A stretch of DNA of 64,000 bases from Tahibacter aquaticus (GTDB lineage: Bacteria; Pseudomonadota; Gammaproteobacteria; Xanthomonadales; Rhodanobacteraceae). The translations under genes were made by a program, and so were the position numbers. The notes beneath the pieces were generated by a model. That model was not told where the DNA came from. It did not search any database and saw only the letters and a list, made by a program, of their open reading frames with translations. The DNA lies in contig NZ_SNZH01000001.1 in assembly GCF_004363655.1 (NCBI RefSeq), positions 270,110 to 334,109 on the forward strand, read 5' to 3'. Below are positions 8,819 through 17,423 of the stretch, piece by piece. How positions within the stretch are numbered: the first letter of the stretch is position 1; every line of letters begins with the position of its first letter.

Positions 8819-9222
8819 TCGACTACCGCCTGGGCGAAGTGCCGGATCTGGCCGCCGCACGCGATCTGTATGGCGACTGCAGTCTCGGCGTGCGCCGGCC
8901 GATCGGCGACGACACGCGTTTTGGCGCAATGCTGTCGCATGCCAACCTGATCGTGACGGCCTGGGACGGCGAACGCCTGGTCGGCCTGGCGCGCAGCCTC
9001 AGCGATTTCGGCTTCACCACGTATCTGGCCGACCTGGCCGTGCGCGACAGCCATCAGCGCCTGGGTATAGGACGCGAACTGGTACGCCAGACCCAGCGCG
9101 CCGCGCCGCAGGCCAAGATCGTGCTGCTGGCAGCGCCGGCCGCGGTCGACTACTACCCGCGCATCGGTTTCAGCCACCATCCCCAGGCCTGGCTGCTCGA
9201 CGGCGACGCGCCGCTGCGCTAG
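8815..9222 (+). CDS. GNAT-family N-acetyltransferase
   Basis: This 135-residue single-domain protein has the GNAT core: GERLVGLARSL (beta strand before the acetyl-CoA site), LADLAVRDSHQRLGIGRELV with the Q/RxxGxG/A acetyl-CoA loop, and a C-terminal YYPRIGFSHH that resembles the common 'YxxxGF' ending. The acceptor substrate cannot be read from the sequence. The ATG overlaps the TGA of the preceding gene by four bases (ATGA), so the two are one transcription unit. Such acetyltransferases often ride with MocR-controlled oxidase-like genes, perhaps in amine detoxification; that role is inference. Confidence 0.85.
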   Translation: MIDYRLGEVPDLAAARDLYGDCSLGVRRPIGDDTRFGAMLSHANLIVTAWDGERLVGLARSLSDFGFTTYLADLAVRDSHQRLGIGRELVRQTQRAAPQAKIVLLAAPAAVDYYPRIGFSHHPQAWLLDGDAPLR

Positions 9223-9308
9223 CAACGCGGAAAGCACGGGGTATCATGCGCGGCCTCCACGTCACGCAGCGCCCATGCCCGTACCGTCCAATCCTGTCTT
9301 GCCGCGCC

Positions 9309-9764
9309 ATGACGCCTGAACCCCGGCGTCCGCGCCTGAATTGGCTGGGCCTGGCGACCGCGCTGATGGTCGCCCTTGCCGGCGGGGCGGTGTGGGCGCT
9401 GATCGCGCTGTGGCATGAGAGCGAGCTGTGTTTTCTGGCCCTGCCCTTGTCAGCCTTCATCGGCGTGCTGCTGCGGCGGCCCGGTCCCGGCGTGAATGCC
9501 ATCGGCGGCTTGCTGGCGCTGCTGTTCAGTACGCTGGCCTGTGCCTATGCACTGGGCCTGATCGCGACCGCCCAGGTGTCGCTGCTGCTGGGCCAGCGCC
9601 TGACCGACACCTTGCACCGCATCGGCACCGACATGGCTCTTTCCGTTGCCTGGGCCAGGTTGGACATGTTTGATCTGGCCTGCCTGGCCGCCGCATTGCT
9701 GCTGGGCACCGCCTGTGCCGCGCTGCCGCCGCGCCGCAGCCCGCCCGCATTTCCTGCCGGCTGA
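9309..9764 (+). CDS. four-helix membrane protein, function unknown
   Basis: The 151-residue product begins with a Pro/Arg-rich tail and then has about four transmembrane segments, at roughly residues 15-37, 40-53, 58-85 and 118-137. A short soluble stretch (LLLGQRLTDTLHRIGTDMA) lies between the third and fourth. The C-terminus is Pro/Arg-rich. The ATG at 9309 was chosen because translation from it starts just before the first helix; an in-frame ATG at 9246 would add 21 residues. I do not recognise the family. It is 86 bases downstream of the acetyltransferase gene and 87 bases upstream of the sulfotransferase gene, all on one strand. Confidence 0.6.
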   Translation: MTPEPRRPRLNWLGLATALMVALAGGAVWALIALWHESELCFLALPLSAFIGVLLRRPGPGVNAIGGLLALLFSTLACAYALGLIATAQVSLLLGQRLTDTLHRIGTDMALSVAWARLDMFDLACLAAALLLGTACAALPPRRSPPAFPAG

Positions 9765-9851
9765 ACCACCAGTGCGGCAACGCCGCCGCGTTGTCATCGC
9801 CGCTCCCGTCCGCAGATACTTGCGAACTGTCTTGTCGATTGCCGAGTGCCC

Positions 9852-11663
9852 ATGCTGCAGACTGCCTACGATCATTTCGAAGCCGGCCGCTACCGCGAAG
9901 CCGAACCCATCCTGCGCAGCGTTCTGGCCCACGACGGCAACAACGAGGCTGCCTGCATGCTGCTGGCGCTGAGCCTGCAGGCGCAACGCCGCGGCGACGA
10001 AGCCGCTTTACTGTTCCAGCGCCTGGCGGAAGCACCGGGTGCGAGCTACGAGCACTGGAACAACCTCGGCAACTGCCTGCGCGAGGCCGGCCGCAATACC
10101 GAAGCCGAGCGGGCCCTGCGCGAAGCGCTGCGCCGCAACCCCAACGAGCCGGGTGTGCTGATGAACCTCGGCCTCAATTCGCTGGATCTGGGTGACGCCG
10201 TCGGTGCCGGCCGCTGGCTGGAGCGCGCCTTGCTGCTGGCACCGCAGGACGGCGAGATCCGCGTCTATACGGCGATGGCAGCGTTCGAGAACGGCGAGCC
10301 GGAAAAAACCCACCAGTTGCTGCAGAACTGGCGCCAGTGGCAGATCTCGCCCGCGTCGCTGGCCGAGGCCGCCTGGCTGGTAATGCGCCTGGACCAGATC
10401 GACACCGCCGAACAGATGCTGGTTGCGGCCCTGCGCAGCGATCCGGAGAACGCGCGCGTGCTGCTGCGCTGCGCCGGTCTGCATGAACGCTGCAACCGCG
10501 TGGACCAGGCGATGCGCATTGCCGAAACGCTGTCGCTGCGTGACGACCTCGATGCGGGCATGCGGGAAGACCTGGCCCTGCTGCAGGCCGGCCTGGCCTC
10601 CCGCAGCAGCGACGTTGCCACCAGCCGGCGCCTGCACGAAGACCTGATGCAGAACCGCCAGCAGCTGGAAAAGAATCCGCACATATATTTTTCCTACGCA
10701 CGAGTCTGCGACCGCGACGGCGACGCCGCCGCAGCGATCGCCGCGCTGGAAAAGGCACATGCGGCCAAGACCGAACAGTTACGCCGCCGCGCGCCACATA
10801 TGTTCGACAGCAGCGCCAGCCCGCTGACCATCGCCAGGCACCGCGTCAGCCCGGCCCAGTTCGCCGGCTGGTCCACCCAACCCGATGCACCGGACGCCGA
10901 AGCCAGCCCGATTTTCGTGGTCGGCTTCCCGCGCTCGGGCACGACCTTGCTGGAAACCATGCTCGACGCGCATCCACAGCTGGTCTGCATGGACGAAAGG
11001 GCGTACCTGCAGGACCAGATCGCCTTCATGCAGACCAGCGGCCTGCGCTACCCGGAAGACCTGGGCAAGCTCACGCCCGGCCAGTGCGCAGCGATGCGGG
11101 CGATCTATCGCGAACGCGTGGCGCGGCATACGCGCTGGGGCGACGGCGTGCAGCTGGTGGACAAGAATCCGCTGAACCTGCTCAAGCTGCCGCTGATCCG
11201 CCGCGTCTATCCGAACGCGCGCATCATCCTGGCGCTGCGCCATCCGGCCGACGTACTGCTGAGCAACTACATGCAGAACTTCCGTTCGCCGGTATTCGTC
11301 GCCATGTGCGAGACACCGGAAAGCACGGCGCGCGGCTATGCCACGGCGATGGATTTCTGGTGCGACCAGTTCGACGTGCTCGGCGGGAATGTGTTCGAAT
11401 CGCGCTACGAAACCCTGGTCGGCGACCTGCCGGGCCAGGCGCGCCGCCTGGTCGATTTCCTCGGCCTGCCCTGGAACGATGCGCTGCTGACACCGCATGC
11501 GCATGCCGCTTCGCGGGGCTACATCTCCACGCCCAGCTATACCCAGGTGACCGAACCGGTGAATACGCGCGCGGTGGAGCGCTGGCGGCCTTACCAGCAG
11601 TGGCTGGAACCGACCAGGCCGCTGCTGCAGCCTTATCTGGACCGCTGGGCCTACGCCTGGTAA
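9852..11663 (+). CDS. TPR-repeat sulfotransferase
   Basis: The 603-residue protein combines about seven tetratricopeptide-like repeats (about 1-300; for example AYDHFEAGRYREAEPILRSVL) with a C-terminal sulfotransferase domain (about 350-600). VVGFPRSGTTLLETMLDAHP at about 354 is the 5'-phosphosulfate-binding loop, and ILALRHPADVLLSNYMQNF supplies the 3'-phosphate-binding region. Family knowledge: these enzymes move sulfate from PAPS to a hydroxyl group, and the TPR type is widespread in Xanthomonadales with unknown acceptors. No signal peptide is visible, so it is probably cytoplasmic. The ATG at 9852 is used; a GTG two codons earlier is possible. The gene stands alone with respect to sulfate-activation genes. 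Confidence 0.85.
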   Translation: MLQTAYDHFEAGRYREAEPILRSVLAHDGNNEAACMLLALSLQAQRRGDEAALLFQRLAEAPGASYEHWNNLGNCLREAGRNTEAERALREALRRNPNEPGVLMNLGLNSLDLGDAVGAGRWLERALLLAPQDGEIRVYTAMAAFENGEPEKTHQLLQNWRQWQISPASLAEAAWLVMRLDQIDTAEQMLVAALRSDPENARVLLRCAGLHERCNRVDQAMRIAETLSLRDDLDAGMREDLALLQAGLASRSSDVATSRRLHEDLMQNRQQLEKNPHIYFSYARVCDRDGDAAAAIAALEKAHAAKTEQLRRRAPHMFDSSASPLTIARHRVSPAQFAGWSTQPDAPDAEASPIFVVGFPRSGTTLLETMLDAHPQLVCMDERAYLQDQIAFMQTSGLRYPEDLGKLTPGQCAAMRAIYRERVARHTRWGDGVQLVDKNPLNLLKLPLIRRVYPNARIILALRHPADVLLSNYMQNFRSPVFVAMCETPESTARGYATAMDFWCDQFDVLGGNVFESRYETLVGDLPGQARRLVDFLGLPWNDALLTPHAHAASRGYISTPSYTQVTEPVNTRAVERWRPYQQWLEPTRPLLQPYLDRWAYAW

Positions 11664-11697
11664 GCGGCAAGAAAAAAGGTACAAAAAATAGAAAGCT

Positions 11698-11734
11698 AAA
11701 AAGCAGCCCGGCAGCGCACTGACGCCCCGGGCTG
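11698..11734 (-). terminator. intrinsic terminator of the ECF operon
   Basis: Read on the minus strand, CAGCCCGG and CCGGGCTG form an eight-pair stem with a 15-base loop, followed by CTTTTT and a further T-rich stretch. It lies just after the stop codon of the DUF4097 gene and closes the sigma/anti-sigma/DUF4097 operon. Confidence 0.6.
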
Positions 11735-11741
11735 TACCGCG

Positions 11742-12647
11742 TCATTCGCGCCGCACGGTCACATTGCCGCTGAAGCTGTCGATGGATATGTCGCCGTCGC
11801 CGTCGCCGGCCTTGGCCTTGAGGCTGGAACCGGGGCCGTGCTCGGGTTTTTCCACCGTGCCGAAGTCGGAACGCAAGGTGCCGCTGAAGCTCTCTGCCTC
11901 GATGCGTGCCGACAGGTTCGCGGGAAGGTTGAGGCGTACATCGCCGCTCATGGTTTCGAGTTCGATGCGCGCGCCCTTGTCCAGGGCGCCGCTGATTTCG
12001 ATGTCGCCCGACACAGTACTGGCATTGGCCTGCTTCAACGGCGTGGCGGCGCTGATGCGCACATTGCCGGAAACCGTTTCGTAGCGGTTGTTGCCGCCGA
12101 CGCCGCGTGCCACGATGTCGCCGCTGACCGACTCGATCGAGGTGTCGGCGGACTTGCCGTCGAATTCGACGTCGCCGCTGACGCTTTCCAGACGCAGGCG
12201 CGGCGTGGTCACGGCCGATACGCGTATGCGCCCGGACACGGAATCCACTGCAACCTCGCCGCCGGAAAGCTCGCTGATCGCGACGGTGGCGCTGACGACG
12301 CCCACTTCCAGCGATACCGTGCGCGGTACCTTGATGTTGAGGATGGTTTCCTGCATCGAGGAATCCGAGCCCCAGTTGAACCAGCCCTTGGACTTGTCAG
12401 GCCCTTCGACGCGGATGTTCAGGCTGCTTTCGCCGCCCTCAACCGCCAGGCGCCGGGCGCCGTCGCCGAGGGTGCCGCTGATGGAAACCTCGTTCTTGTC
12501 CCAGGCCACCACGTTCACCGCGCCCTTTACGTTGTTCACTTCGATGCGGGCGTCGGCATCGACCTTGCGCGTCTCGTCGATTGGCGTGCCGGCCAGCGCG
12601 AGGCCGGGGGCAAACAGCACGCCCAGTACTAGCAATTTCGTCTTCAT
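11742..12647 (-). CDS. DUF4097-family secreted beta-helix protein, ECF operon member
   Basis: The 301-residue product has a cleavable signal peptide (MKTKLLVLGVLFAPGLALAG). After it come short repeated strands in which 'S(V/M)SGD(V/I)' recurs about every 17-20 residues (SVSGDVEFDG, SVSGDIVARG, TVSGDIEISG, TMSGDVRLNL, SFSGNVTVRR). This is the pattern of the DUF4097 right-handed beta-helix family, whose biochemical role is unknown. It follows the anti-sigma gene by 19 bases and is thus the likely output gene of the ECF sigma factor. Its export implies a periplasmic or surface place of action. A CGGAG ribosome binding site precedes the ATG at 12647. A similar protein is encoded at 24854-25690. 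Confidence 0.85.
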   Translation of the reverse strand: MKTKLLVLGVLFAPGLALAGTPIDETRKVDADARIEVNNVKGAVNVVAWDKNEVSISGTLGDGARRLAVEGGESSLNIRVEGPDKSKGWFNWGSDSSMQETILNIKVPRTVSLEVGVVSATVAISELSGGEVAVDSVSGRIRVSAVTTPRLRLESVSGDVEFDGKSADTSIESVSGDIVARGVGGNNRYETVSGNVRISAATPLKQANASTVSGDIEISGALDKGARIELETMSGDVRLNLPANLSARIEAESFSGTLRSDFGTVEKPEHGPGSSLKAKAGDGDGDISIDSFSGNVTVRRE

Positions 12648-12666
12648 GTCGTCTCCGGAACAGGAT

Positions 12667-13140
12667 TCAGCTCGACGCTAGCCCCATGCGCGCAAGTTTC
12701 AGCCGTCGTTCGTTGGTGCGATTGAGCAGACCGACGAGGAAAACCGCGTCGGGTTGTTGTTGCAGCATCTGTTCGATCTGTTCCGCCGCCGCGTCGAGTT
12801 CCACCGCGGCGGCGACCAGGCGCGGATCCTGCGTACGCACCTGCCTGAACTGCTTGTTGACCTGGTCCATTGCCGCTGCCGGCGTGTTCTGCGCGGCGAC
12901 TTCGTCGGCGGGATTGCGGTTTTGCCCTTGCCACAGCGCAGTGACCAGCAGTCCCAGCAGCACGCTGGCAGCGGCGGCGAAGGGCAAAGCCCAGCGTCGG
13001 CGCGGTGCGGCCGGCGGTGCGGCGACGGCCTGTTCGGCGGCAATGCGTGTGGCAATGTCGAGCCAGAGATCGCGCTGCGGCTGCACCGCACCGCCCAGGT
13101 CGCGCATCTGCCGGCGCCACTGGAATTCGTTGTCGCTCAT
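12667..13140 (-). CDS. putative membrane anti-sigma factor
   Basis: The 157-residue protein has a cytoplasmic N-terminal part (about 1-48), one transmembrane helix (about 50-67, WALPFAAAASVLLGLLVTALW) and a periplasmic, Gln- and Ala-rich helical tail of about 90 residues. The size, topology and four-base overlap (ATGA) with the end of the sigma-factor gene support an anti-sigma role. No zinc-binding HxxxCxxC motif is present, so it is not a ZAS-type anti-sigma factor. The predicted coiled tail (LVAAAVELDAAAEQIEQML) could sense an envelope signal. The assignment comes from context rather than from a clear family match. Confidence 0.7.
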   Translation of the reverse strand: MSDNEFQWRRQMRDLGGAVQPQRDLWLDIATRIAAEQAVAAPPAAPRRRWALPFAAAASVLLGLLVTALWQGQNRNPADEVAAQNTPAAAMDQVNKQFRQVRTQDPRLVAAAVELDAAAEQIEQMLQQQPDAVFLVGLLNRTNERRLKLARMGLASS

Positions 13141-13697
13141 GCCGCTGCTCCGAGTAGTTTGCGCACCAGGCCGCGGGCGCGGTGCAACTGCGCCTTGGAC
13201 GAACCTACCGCCATGCCCAGCTCTCTTGCGATTTCTTCATGTTTCCACCCTTCCACATCGTGCAATACCAGTACGGCGCGGGCGCGCGGCGGCAATTTCG
13301 CCACAGCCTGTTCCAGATCGGCGCGTTCGCCGGCGCAGAACGGCACGTCGCCGCCGGCCGCCAGTTCCAGCACTTCGTCGTCGACGTTCTGTTCGTTGCC
13401 GGCGCCACGCAGGTCCATCAGGGCGACATTGACGCCGAGCCGGTACAACCAGGTGGAGAATGCACTTTCGAAGCGGAATCCGGCCAGCTTCTGCCAGGCG
13501 CGGACGAAGGCGTCCTGGGTCAGCTCCTCGGCACGGGCGTGGTTCATGCCGACGATTCGCAGGATGGCGCCGTGGACGCGGCCCACGTGCTTGCGATACA
13601 GCAGCTCGAAGGCGCGTATATCGCCACCGATGGAGCGCTGGACCAGGGCACTGTCGTCGGCGGGAACCGGAGCCGACTCAGGCATCGCATAACTCAT
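13137..13697 (-). CDS. ECF-type RNA polymerase sigma factor
   Basis: The 186-residue protein has sigma-70 region 2 (about 18-85; ELLYRKHVGRVHG, then AEELTQDAFVRAWQKL) and region 4 (about 125-180; LPPRARAVLVLHDVEGWKHEEIARELG). There is no region 1 or 3, as in ECF sigma factors. It heads a minus-strand operon with a membrane anti-sigma gene and a DUF4097 gene. Three in-frame ATGs (13718, 13697, 13685) are possible. I prefer 13697 because a candidate promoter at 13730-13761 would put the transcript start near 13722; no clear Shine-Dalgarno sequence distinguishes them. The same promoter motif precedes the gene at 25690, which suggests autoregulation and a second target. Confidence 0.88.
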   Translation of the reverse strand: MSYAMPESAPVPADDSALVQRSIGGDIRAFELLYRKHVGRVHGAILRIVGMNHARAEELTQDAFVRAWQKLAGFRFESAFSTWLYRLGVNVALMDLRGAGNEQNVDDEVLELAAGGDVPFCAGERADLEQAVAKLPPRARAVLVLHDVEGWKHEEIARELGMAVGSSKAQLHRARGLVRKLLGAAA

Positions 13698-13729
13698 GGG
13701 CAGGCAGGCAGTATTCATGGTGCCAGCTT

Positions 13730-13761
13730 GGATGCGCCATTCCGGCGCAGGGTTTAAGCCA
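13730..13761 (-). promoter_or_regulatory. candidate ECF-sigma promoter (TTAAACC-N16-CATCC)
   Basis: On the minus strand GGCTTAAACC is followed 16 bases later by CATCC, upstream of the ECF sigma gene. The same pair of blocks with the same spacing, and several matching bases in between, occurs at 25744-25774 in front of the second DUF4097-like gene. It overlaps the 3' end of the deacetylase gene. The role as -35 and -10 elements of the adjacent sigma factor is inference from position and recurrence. Confidence 0.55.
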
Positions 13762-14665
13762 GCCTGCGCGCATGCGCTGCCGCAGCACATACCGTGGCGA
13801 AGTGAATGTCGACGATGTCCGCCACGTCCGGGGCATAACCGCCTGCCATGCTGATCGCCAGTGGCAGACTATGCCGCAGGCAGGCATCCAGCACCATGTC
13901 GTCGCGGGCGGCCAGGCCGGACTTGCTCAGGGCCAGGCGGCCAAGCCGGTCCTGCGCATAGGGATCGGCACCGGCGAGGTAGATGACGGCGTCGGCACCG
14001 GCCCGGCTCAGCGCCCGCGGCAGGTGGGTGGCCAACGCATCCAGGTACTGCGCGTCGTCGCAGCCGTCTGCCAGCTCGACGTCCAGATCGCTGCATTCCT
14101 TCACGGCCGGGTAGTTGCGCTCGCCGTGCAGGGAGAAAGTGAAGATGCTCGGGTCGTCACGCACGATCGCCGCGGTGCCGTTGCCCTGGTGTACGTCCAG
14201 GTCGATCACCAGCAGGCGCCGGGCCAGGCCCAGTGCCTGTACATGGCGCGCGGCAATGACAGAGTCGTTGAAGACGCAATAGCCGGCGCCCTGGTCGGCA
14301 AACGCGTGATGCGTGCCACCGGCCAGGTTTACCGCCACGCCGTCACCGCGCAGCGCCGTTTCCAGCGCAGCCATGGTGCCGCCGGCAGAACGGCGCGAAC
14401 GCTCGATCATCGACGCCGACCAGGGAAAACCGATCTTGCGCAGCTCGGCCGCGCTGAGTTCGCCGCGGCTGGCGCGCATCACGTAGGCGGAGTCGTGGGC
14501 GCGCTGCAAGGCCGCGTCGCTGGCCGGCTGCGGTTCGATCAGCGCGATACCCAGGCTGTCGGCCGCCGCCGCGACGCGCTGGTACAGCAACGCATACTTC
14601 GCCATCGGAAAACGGTGTTCCGTCGGCAGCGGCAGTACGAAGTGATGGCAGTAGTAGGCGTTCAC
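13754..14665 (-). CDS. histone-deacetylase-family (AcuC-like) deacetylase
   Basis: The 303-residue protein belongs to the class II-like bacterial HDAC family. It starts with the typical VNAYYCHHFVLPLPTEHRFP region and carries LAGGTHHAFADQGAGYCVFND and VIDLDVHQGNGTA. The His pair, the Asp and His zinc ligands (LDVHQG) and the aspartate in LAGADPYAQDRLG are all in place. Such enzymes remove acyl groups from small amines or proteins, and the substrate here is unknown. A GTG at 14665 is chosen because it gives the family's usual N-terminus; an ATG 63 bases further in would delete conserved residues. It lies between pckG and the sigma operon on the same strand. The product is cytoplasmic. Confidence 0.88.
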   Translation of the reverse strand: MNAYYCHHFVLPLPTEHRFPMAKYALLYQRVAAAADSLGIALIEPQPASDAALQRAHDSAYVMRASRGELSAAELRKIGFPWSASMIERSRRSAGGTMAALETALRGDGVAVNLAGGTHHAFADQGAGYCVFNDSVIAARHVQALGLARRLLVIDLDVHQGNGTAAIVRDDPSIFTFSLHGERNYPAVKECSDLDVELADGCDDAQYLDALATHLPRALSRAGADAVIYLAGADPYAQDRLGRLALSKSGLAARDDMVLDACLRHSLPLAISMAGGYAPDVADIVDIHFATVCAAAAHARRLA

Positions 14666-14753
14666 GCGCGTGTGACGAGGGCAGCTGGCAGGCAACGCGC
14701 GCGGCGCGGCCGCTGCACGTTGCCTATGCCCGGCATTTCCGCGCCGGCGGCTT

Positions 14754-16532
14754 TCAGCCGACCGCCACCTTGGCGCTGGGCGCCAGCGAAGCGGCCAGTT
14801 CGCCGCTGACCCGCGCGTGTTCCTGCTGCAGCAATGCCGGCGTGCGTGCACCGAACGATTCCAGGTATTCGCCGATGCCAGCGTATTCGCGCGCCCAGCC
14901 GGCATGGTCGACCTCGAGCAGCAGTTCCAGCTCGGCCTCGCCCAGGCCCAGGCCGGCAAGCTTTAGGTCTTCCTTGCGCGGCAGCAGTCCGATCGGCGTT
15001 TCCACCGCGCCGACGCCGCCTTTGCAGCGGTTCACGATCCACTCCAGCACGCGCATGTTGTCGCCGAAGCCCGGCCAGACGAACTTGCCGTTGGCGCCCT
15101 TGCGGAACCAGTTCACGTGGAAGATGCGGGGCAGCTTGGCATTGGCCTTGTCCAGGCTCAGCCAGTGGCTGAAATAGTCGGCGAAGTTGTAGCCGCAGAA
15201 CGGCTTCATCGCCATCGAATCGCGCCGCAGCACGCCGACCGCGCCGGTGGCCGCCGCCGTGGTTTCCGACCCCATGGCCGCACCCACCAGTACGCCGTGC
15301 TTCCAGTCGCGCGCCTCGAACACCAGCGGCACCAGCGACTCGCGCCGGCCGCCGAAGATGATGGCCGAGATCGGTACGCCCTGCGGATCTTCCGCCCGCG
15401 GCGACCAGCTCGGACATTGCTTGGCGCTGACCGTGAAACGTGAATTCGGATGCGCCGCCGGGCCGTTGGCCGGATCGTAGTCGCGGCCTTGCCAGTCGGT
15501 CGCCGGCTTGCCCTCGGGCAGGCCTTCCCACCAGGGCTGCTGGTCGGCGGTTTCCGCCACGTTGGTGAAGATGGCATCGCGGTCGAGCATGGCCAGCGCG
15601 TTCGGATTGGTGCTGCGGCTGGTGCCCGGTGCCACGCCGAAGAAACCGGCCTCGGGATTGATCGCCCAGAGGCGACCGTCCGGTCCGGGCTGCATCCAGC
15701 AGATGTCGTCGCCGATGGTCCAGACCTTCCAGCCGGGATAAGCCGCCGGCGGAATCAGCATGGCGAGATTGGTCTTGCCGCAGGCCGAGGGAAAGGCCGC
15801 AGCGACGTAGTGCGTTTCGCCCTGCGGGCTTTCCAGGCCGAGGATGAGCATGTGCTCGGCCAGCCAGCCTTCCTGGCGCGCCTGCCACGAGGCAATGCGC
15901 AAGGCATGGCATTTCTTGCCGAGCAAGGCGTTGCCGCCATAACCCGAGCCGATCGACTTGATGGTCAGTTCTTCGGGGAAATGCATGATGAAGCGCTTTG
16001 CCGGGTCGAGGTCGCCGGTGGAATGCAGGCCCCTGACGAAGCTGCCTTCGCGCTCGATGCGGGCCAGGGCCGCCTCGCCCATCCGCGTCATGATGCGCAT
16101 GTTGGCGACGACGTAAGGACTGTCACTGATTTCCACGCCGCAGCGTGCCAGCGGCGAATCGATCGGCCCCATGCAATAGGGAATCACGTACAGCGTGCGG
16201 CCCTTCATGCAGCCGGCAAACAGGGCATCGATCTTCTGGTGGGCCTCCTCGGGCGCCATCCAGTGGTTGTTCGGGCCGGCATCGTCGGCGTTGCGCGAGC
16301 AGACGAAGGTCAGGTGCTCTACGCGGGCAACATCGCTGGGGTTGGAGCGATGCAGATAGCAGTTCGGATGGGTGGCAGGATTCAGCTCGCTCAGGTCGCC
16401 GGTGTCGAGCATCAGTTCGACCAGGGCCTGGTATTCCGCTTCCGATCCGTCGCACCAGTGAATGCGGTCGGGCTGGGTGAGACGAGCGACTTCATCCACC
16501 CATCGGTTCAACGCGTCGAGCTTGCTGGCCAT
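14754..16532 (-). CDS. pckG: phosphoenolpyruvate carboxykinase (GTP)
   Basis: The 592-residue enzyme converts oxaloacetate and GTP to phosphoenolpyruvate, the entry step of gluconeogenesis. It shows the GTP-type features: [12 protein letters not shown] (P-loop with the reactive Cys), [24 protein letters not shown] (metal and GTP contacts), and PKGVP-like and RWFRKG-type elements. The length fits the family (about 600). The ATG at 16532 in front of [10 protein letters not shown] matches known N-termini; the frame extends upstream to 16613 without similarity. A TetR gene lies upstream on the same strand, but a strong stem at 16593-16628 separates them. Use of the GTP form fits the Xanthomonadales. 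Confidence 0.93.
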   Translation of the reverse strand: MASKLDALNRWVDEVARLTQPDRIHWCDGSEAEYQALVELMLDTGDLSELNPATHPNCYLHRSNPSDVARVEHLTFVCSRNADDAGPNNHWMAPEEAHQKIDALFAGCMKGRTLYVIPYCMGPIDSPLARCGVEISDSPYVVANMRIMTRMGEAALARIEREGSFVRGLHSTGDLDPAKRFIMHFPEELTIKSIGSGYGGNALLGKKCHALRIASWQARQEGWLAEHMLILGLESPQGETHYVAAAFPSACGKTNLAMLIPPAAYPGWKVWTIGDDICWMQPGPDGRLWAINPEAGFFGVAPGTSRSTNPNALAMLDRDAIFTNVAETADQQPWWEGLPEGKPATDWQGRDYDPANGPAAHPNSRFTVSAKQCPSWSPRAEDPQGVPISAIIFGGRRESLVPLVFEARDWKHGVLVGAAMGSETTAAATGAVGVLRRDSMAMKPFCGYNFADYFSHWLSLDKANAKLPRIFHVNWFRKGANGKFVWPGFGDNMRVLEWIVNRCKGGVGAVETPIGLLPRKEDLKLAGLGLGEAELELLLEVDHAGWAREYAGIGEYLESFGARTPALLQQEHARVSGELAASLAPSAKVAVG

Positions 16533-16592
16533 ACCTTTGATCCTGGGCCCGCCAGGGCCCCGCCTGAAAGTGAGGCGAGCCACGTTAGCGGC

Positions 16593-16628
16593 GGGCCGCC
16601 AGCATTGCAACAAAGCAGCTGGCGGCCC
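16593..16628. terminator. 10-bp stem between tetR-type gene and pckG
   Basis: GGGCCGCCAG and CTGGCGGCCC form a perfect ten-pair stem with a 16-base loop. No clear T-run follows on either strand, so it is a weak candidate for an intrinsic terminator and could equally be a structured leader element of pckG, which starts 60 bases downstream on the minus strand. Confidence 0.4.
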
Positions 16629-16664
16629 TTCTACGGATCAACAACTTGCGCAGTAGCGCCGCAA

Positions 16665-17267
16665 TCAGTTCGGAATCAGCGTGGAAATCGTGTGATCGAT
16701 GTACTCGTCGAATTCCGCGTGCGACAACCGCGGCAGGCCCAGTTGCAGGGACAGCTGCAGGAATCCGGCATAGGCCGCGTAGGCCAGGCGGGCGCGGTAG
16801 CTTGCGGCCAGACGGTCGAGTCCAAGCTGGCGGTAGGCGATGGTGAGAAAATCGATGCGCTTTTGCGATACGCGCGACATCACCGGCTGTACCACCGGGT
16901 GATCCAGCGCCCGCAGCAACGCGGAATAGATGACGTGCGACTGCATTTCCCGGCTGGTGCGCCGGAACAGGGCGCGCAGGCGTTCGCGCGGGTCACGGAT
17001 CGGTTCGACGCCAAGGAACTCTTCCTCGTCGACCCGCTCCCAGCGTTCCAGCGCTGCCTTGAGCAGTGCTTCACGCGTGGGGAAATGCCAGTAGAAGCTC
17101 CCTTTGGTCACGCCGAGCCGGCGGGCCAACGGTTCGACGGCTGCGCCGTTGATGCCTTGTTCGGCGATCGCATCGAGCGCAGCCTGCTCCCAGTCAGCCG
17201 CCGACAGACGGCCGCGGGTTTCGAGTTGGGTCACTGTTGCTTGAGTAGTAGCAGTTGCTTGAGTCAT
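16665..17267 (-). CDS. TetR-family transcriptional regulator next to fatty-acid genes
   Basis: The 200-residue protein has a TetR helix-turn-helix at about residues 25-65 (INGAAVEPLARRLGVTKGSFYWHFPTR spans the recognition part) and a helical ligand domain. An AGGAAGA ribosome binding site precedes the ATG at 17267. It is divergent from an alpha/beta hydrolase gene that is followed by fadE, so control of fatty-acid or ester breakdown is likely. The Thr/Gln/Ala-rich start (TQATATTQATVTQLE) is unusual for the family. A palindrome of the PsrA type lies at 17408-17423 and is a candidate operator. It is not clearly PsrA itself. Confidence 0.85.
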   Translation of the reverse strand: MTQATATTQATVTQLETRGRLSAADWEQAALDAIAEQGINGAAVEPLARRLGVTKGSFYWHFPTREALLKAALERWERVDEEEFLGVEPIRDPRERLRALFRRTSREMQSHVIYSALLRALDHPVVQPVMSRVSQKRIDFLTIAYRQLGLDRLAASYRARLAYAAYAGFLQLSLQLGLPRLSHAEFDEYIDHTISTLIPN

Positions 17268-17407
17268 GGCTAATCTTCCTGCAGCACCGCCGCCGCGGCG
17301 GTTGGCCCAGAACCTACTTGGCAGTCGCGTATGGTGACCTCTATTCAGAAAGATTTGATCGAAAGCTGAGGTAACCCGGATTGAATACTCTAGTTCTGTA
17401 GCAATAC

Positions 17408-17423
17408 TCAAACAGATGTTTGA
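17408..17423. promoter_or_regulatory. PsrA-like palindrome over the hydrolase start codon
   Basis: TCAAACAGATGTTTGA contains CAAAC-N4-GTTTG, which agrees with the reported PsrA consensus (C/G)AAAC-N2-4-GTTT(G/C) for fatty-acid regulators of Pseudomonas. It spans the ATG at 17416 and sits in the divergent region of a TetR gene. Binding here would block transcription or initiation of the hydrolase gene. The link to the adjacent TetR protein is inference. Confidence 0.5.
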
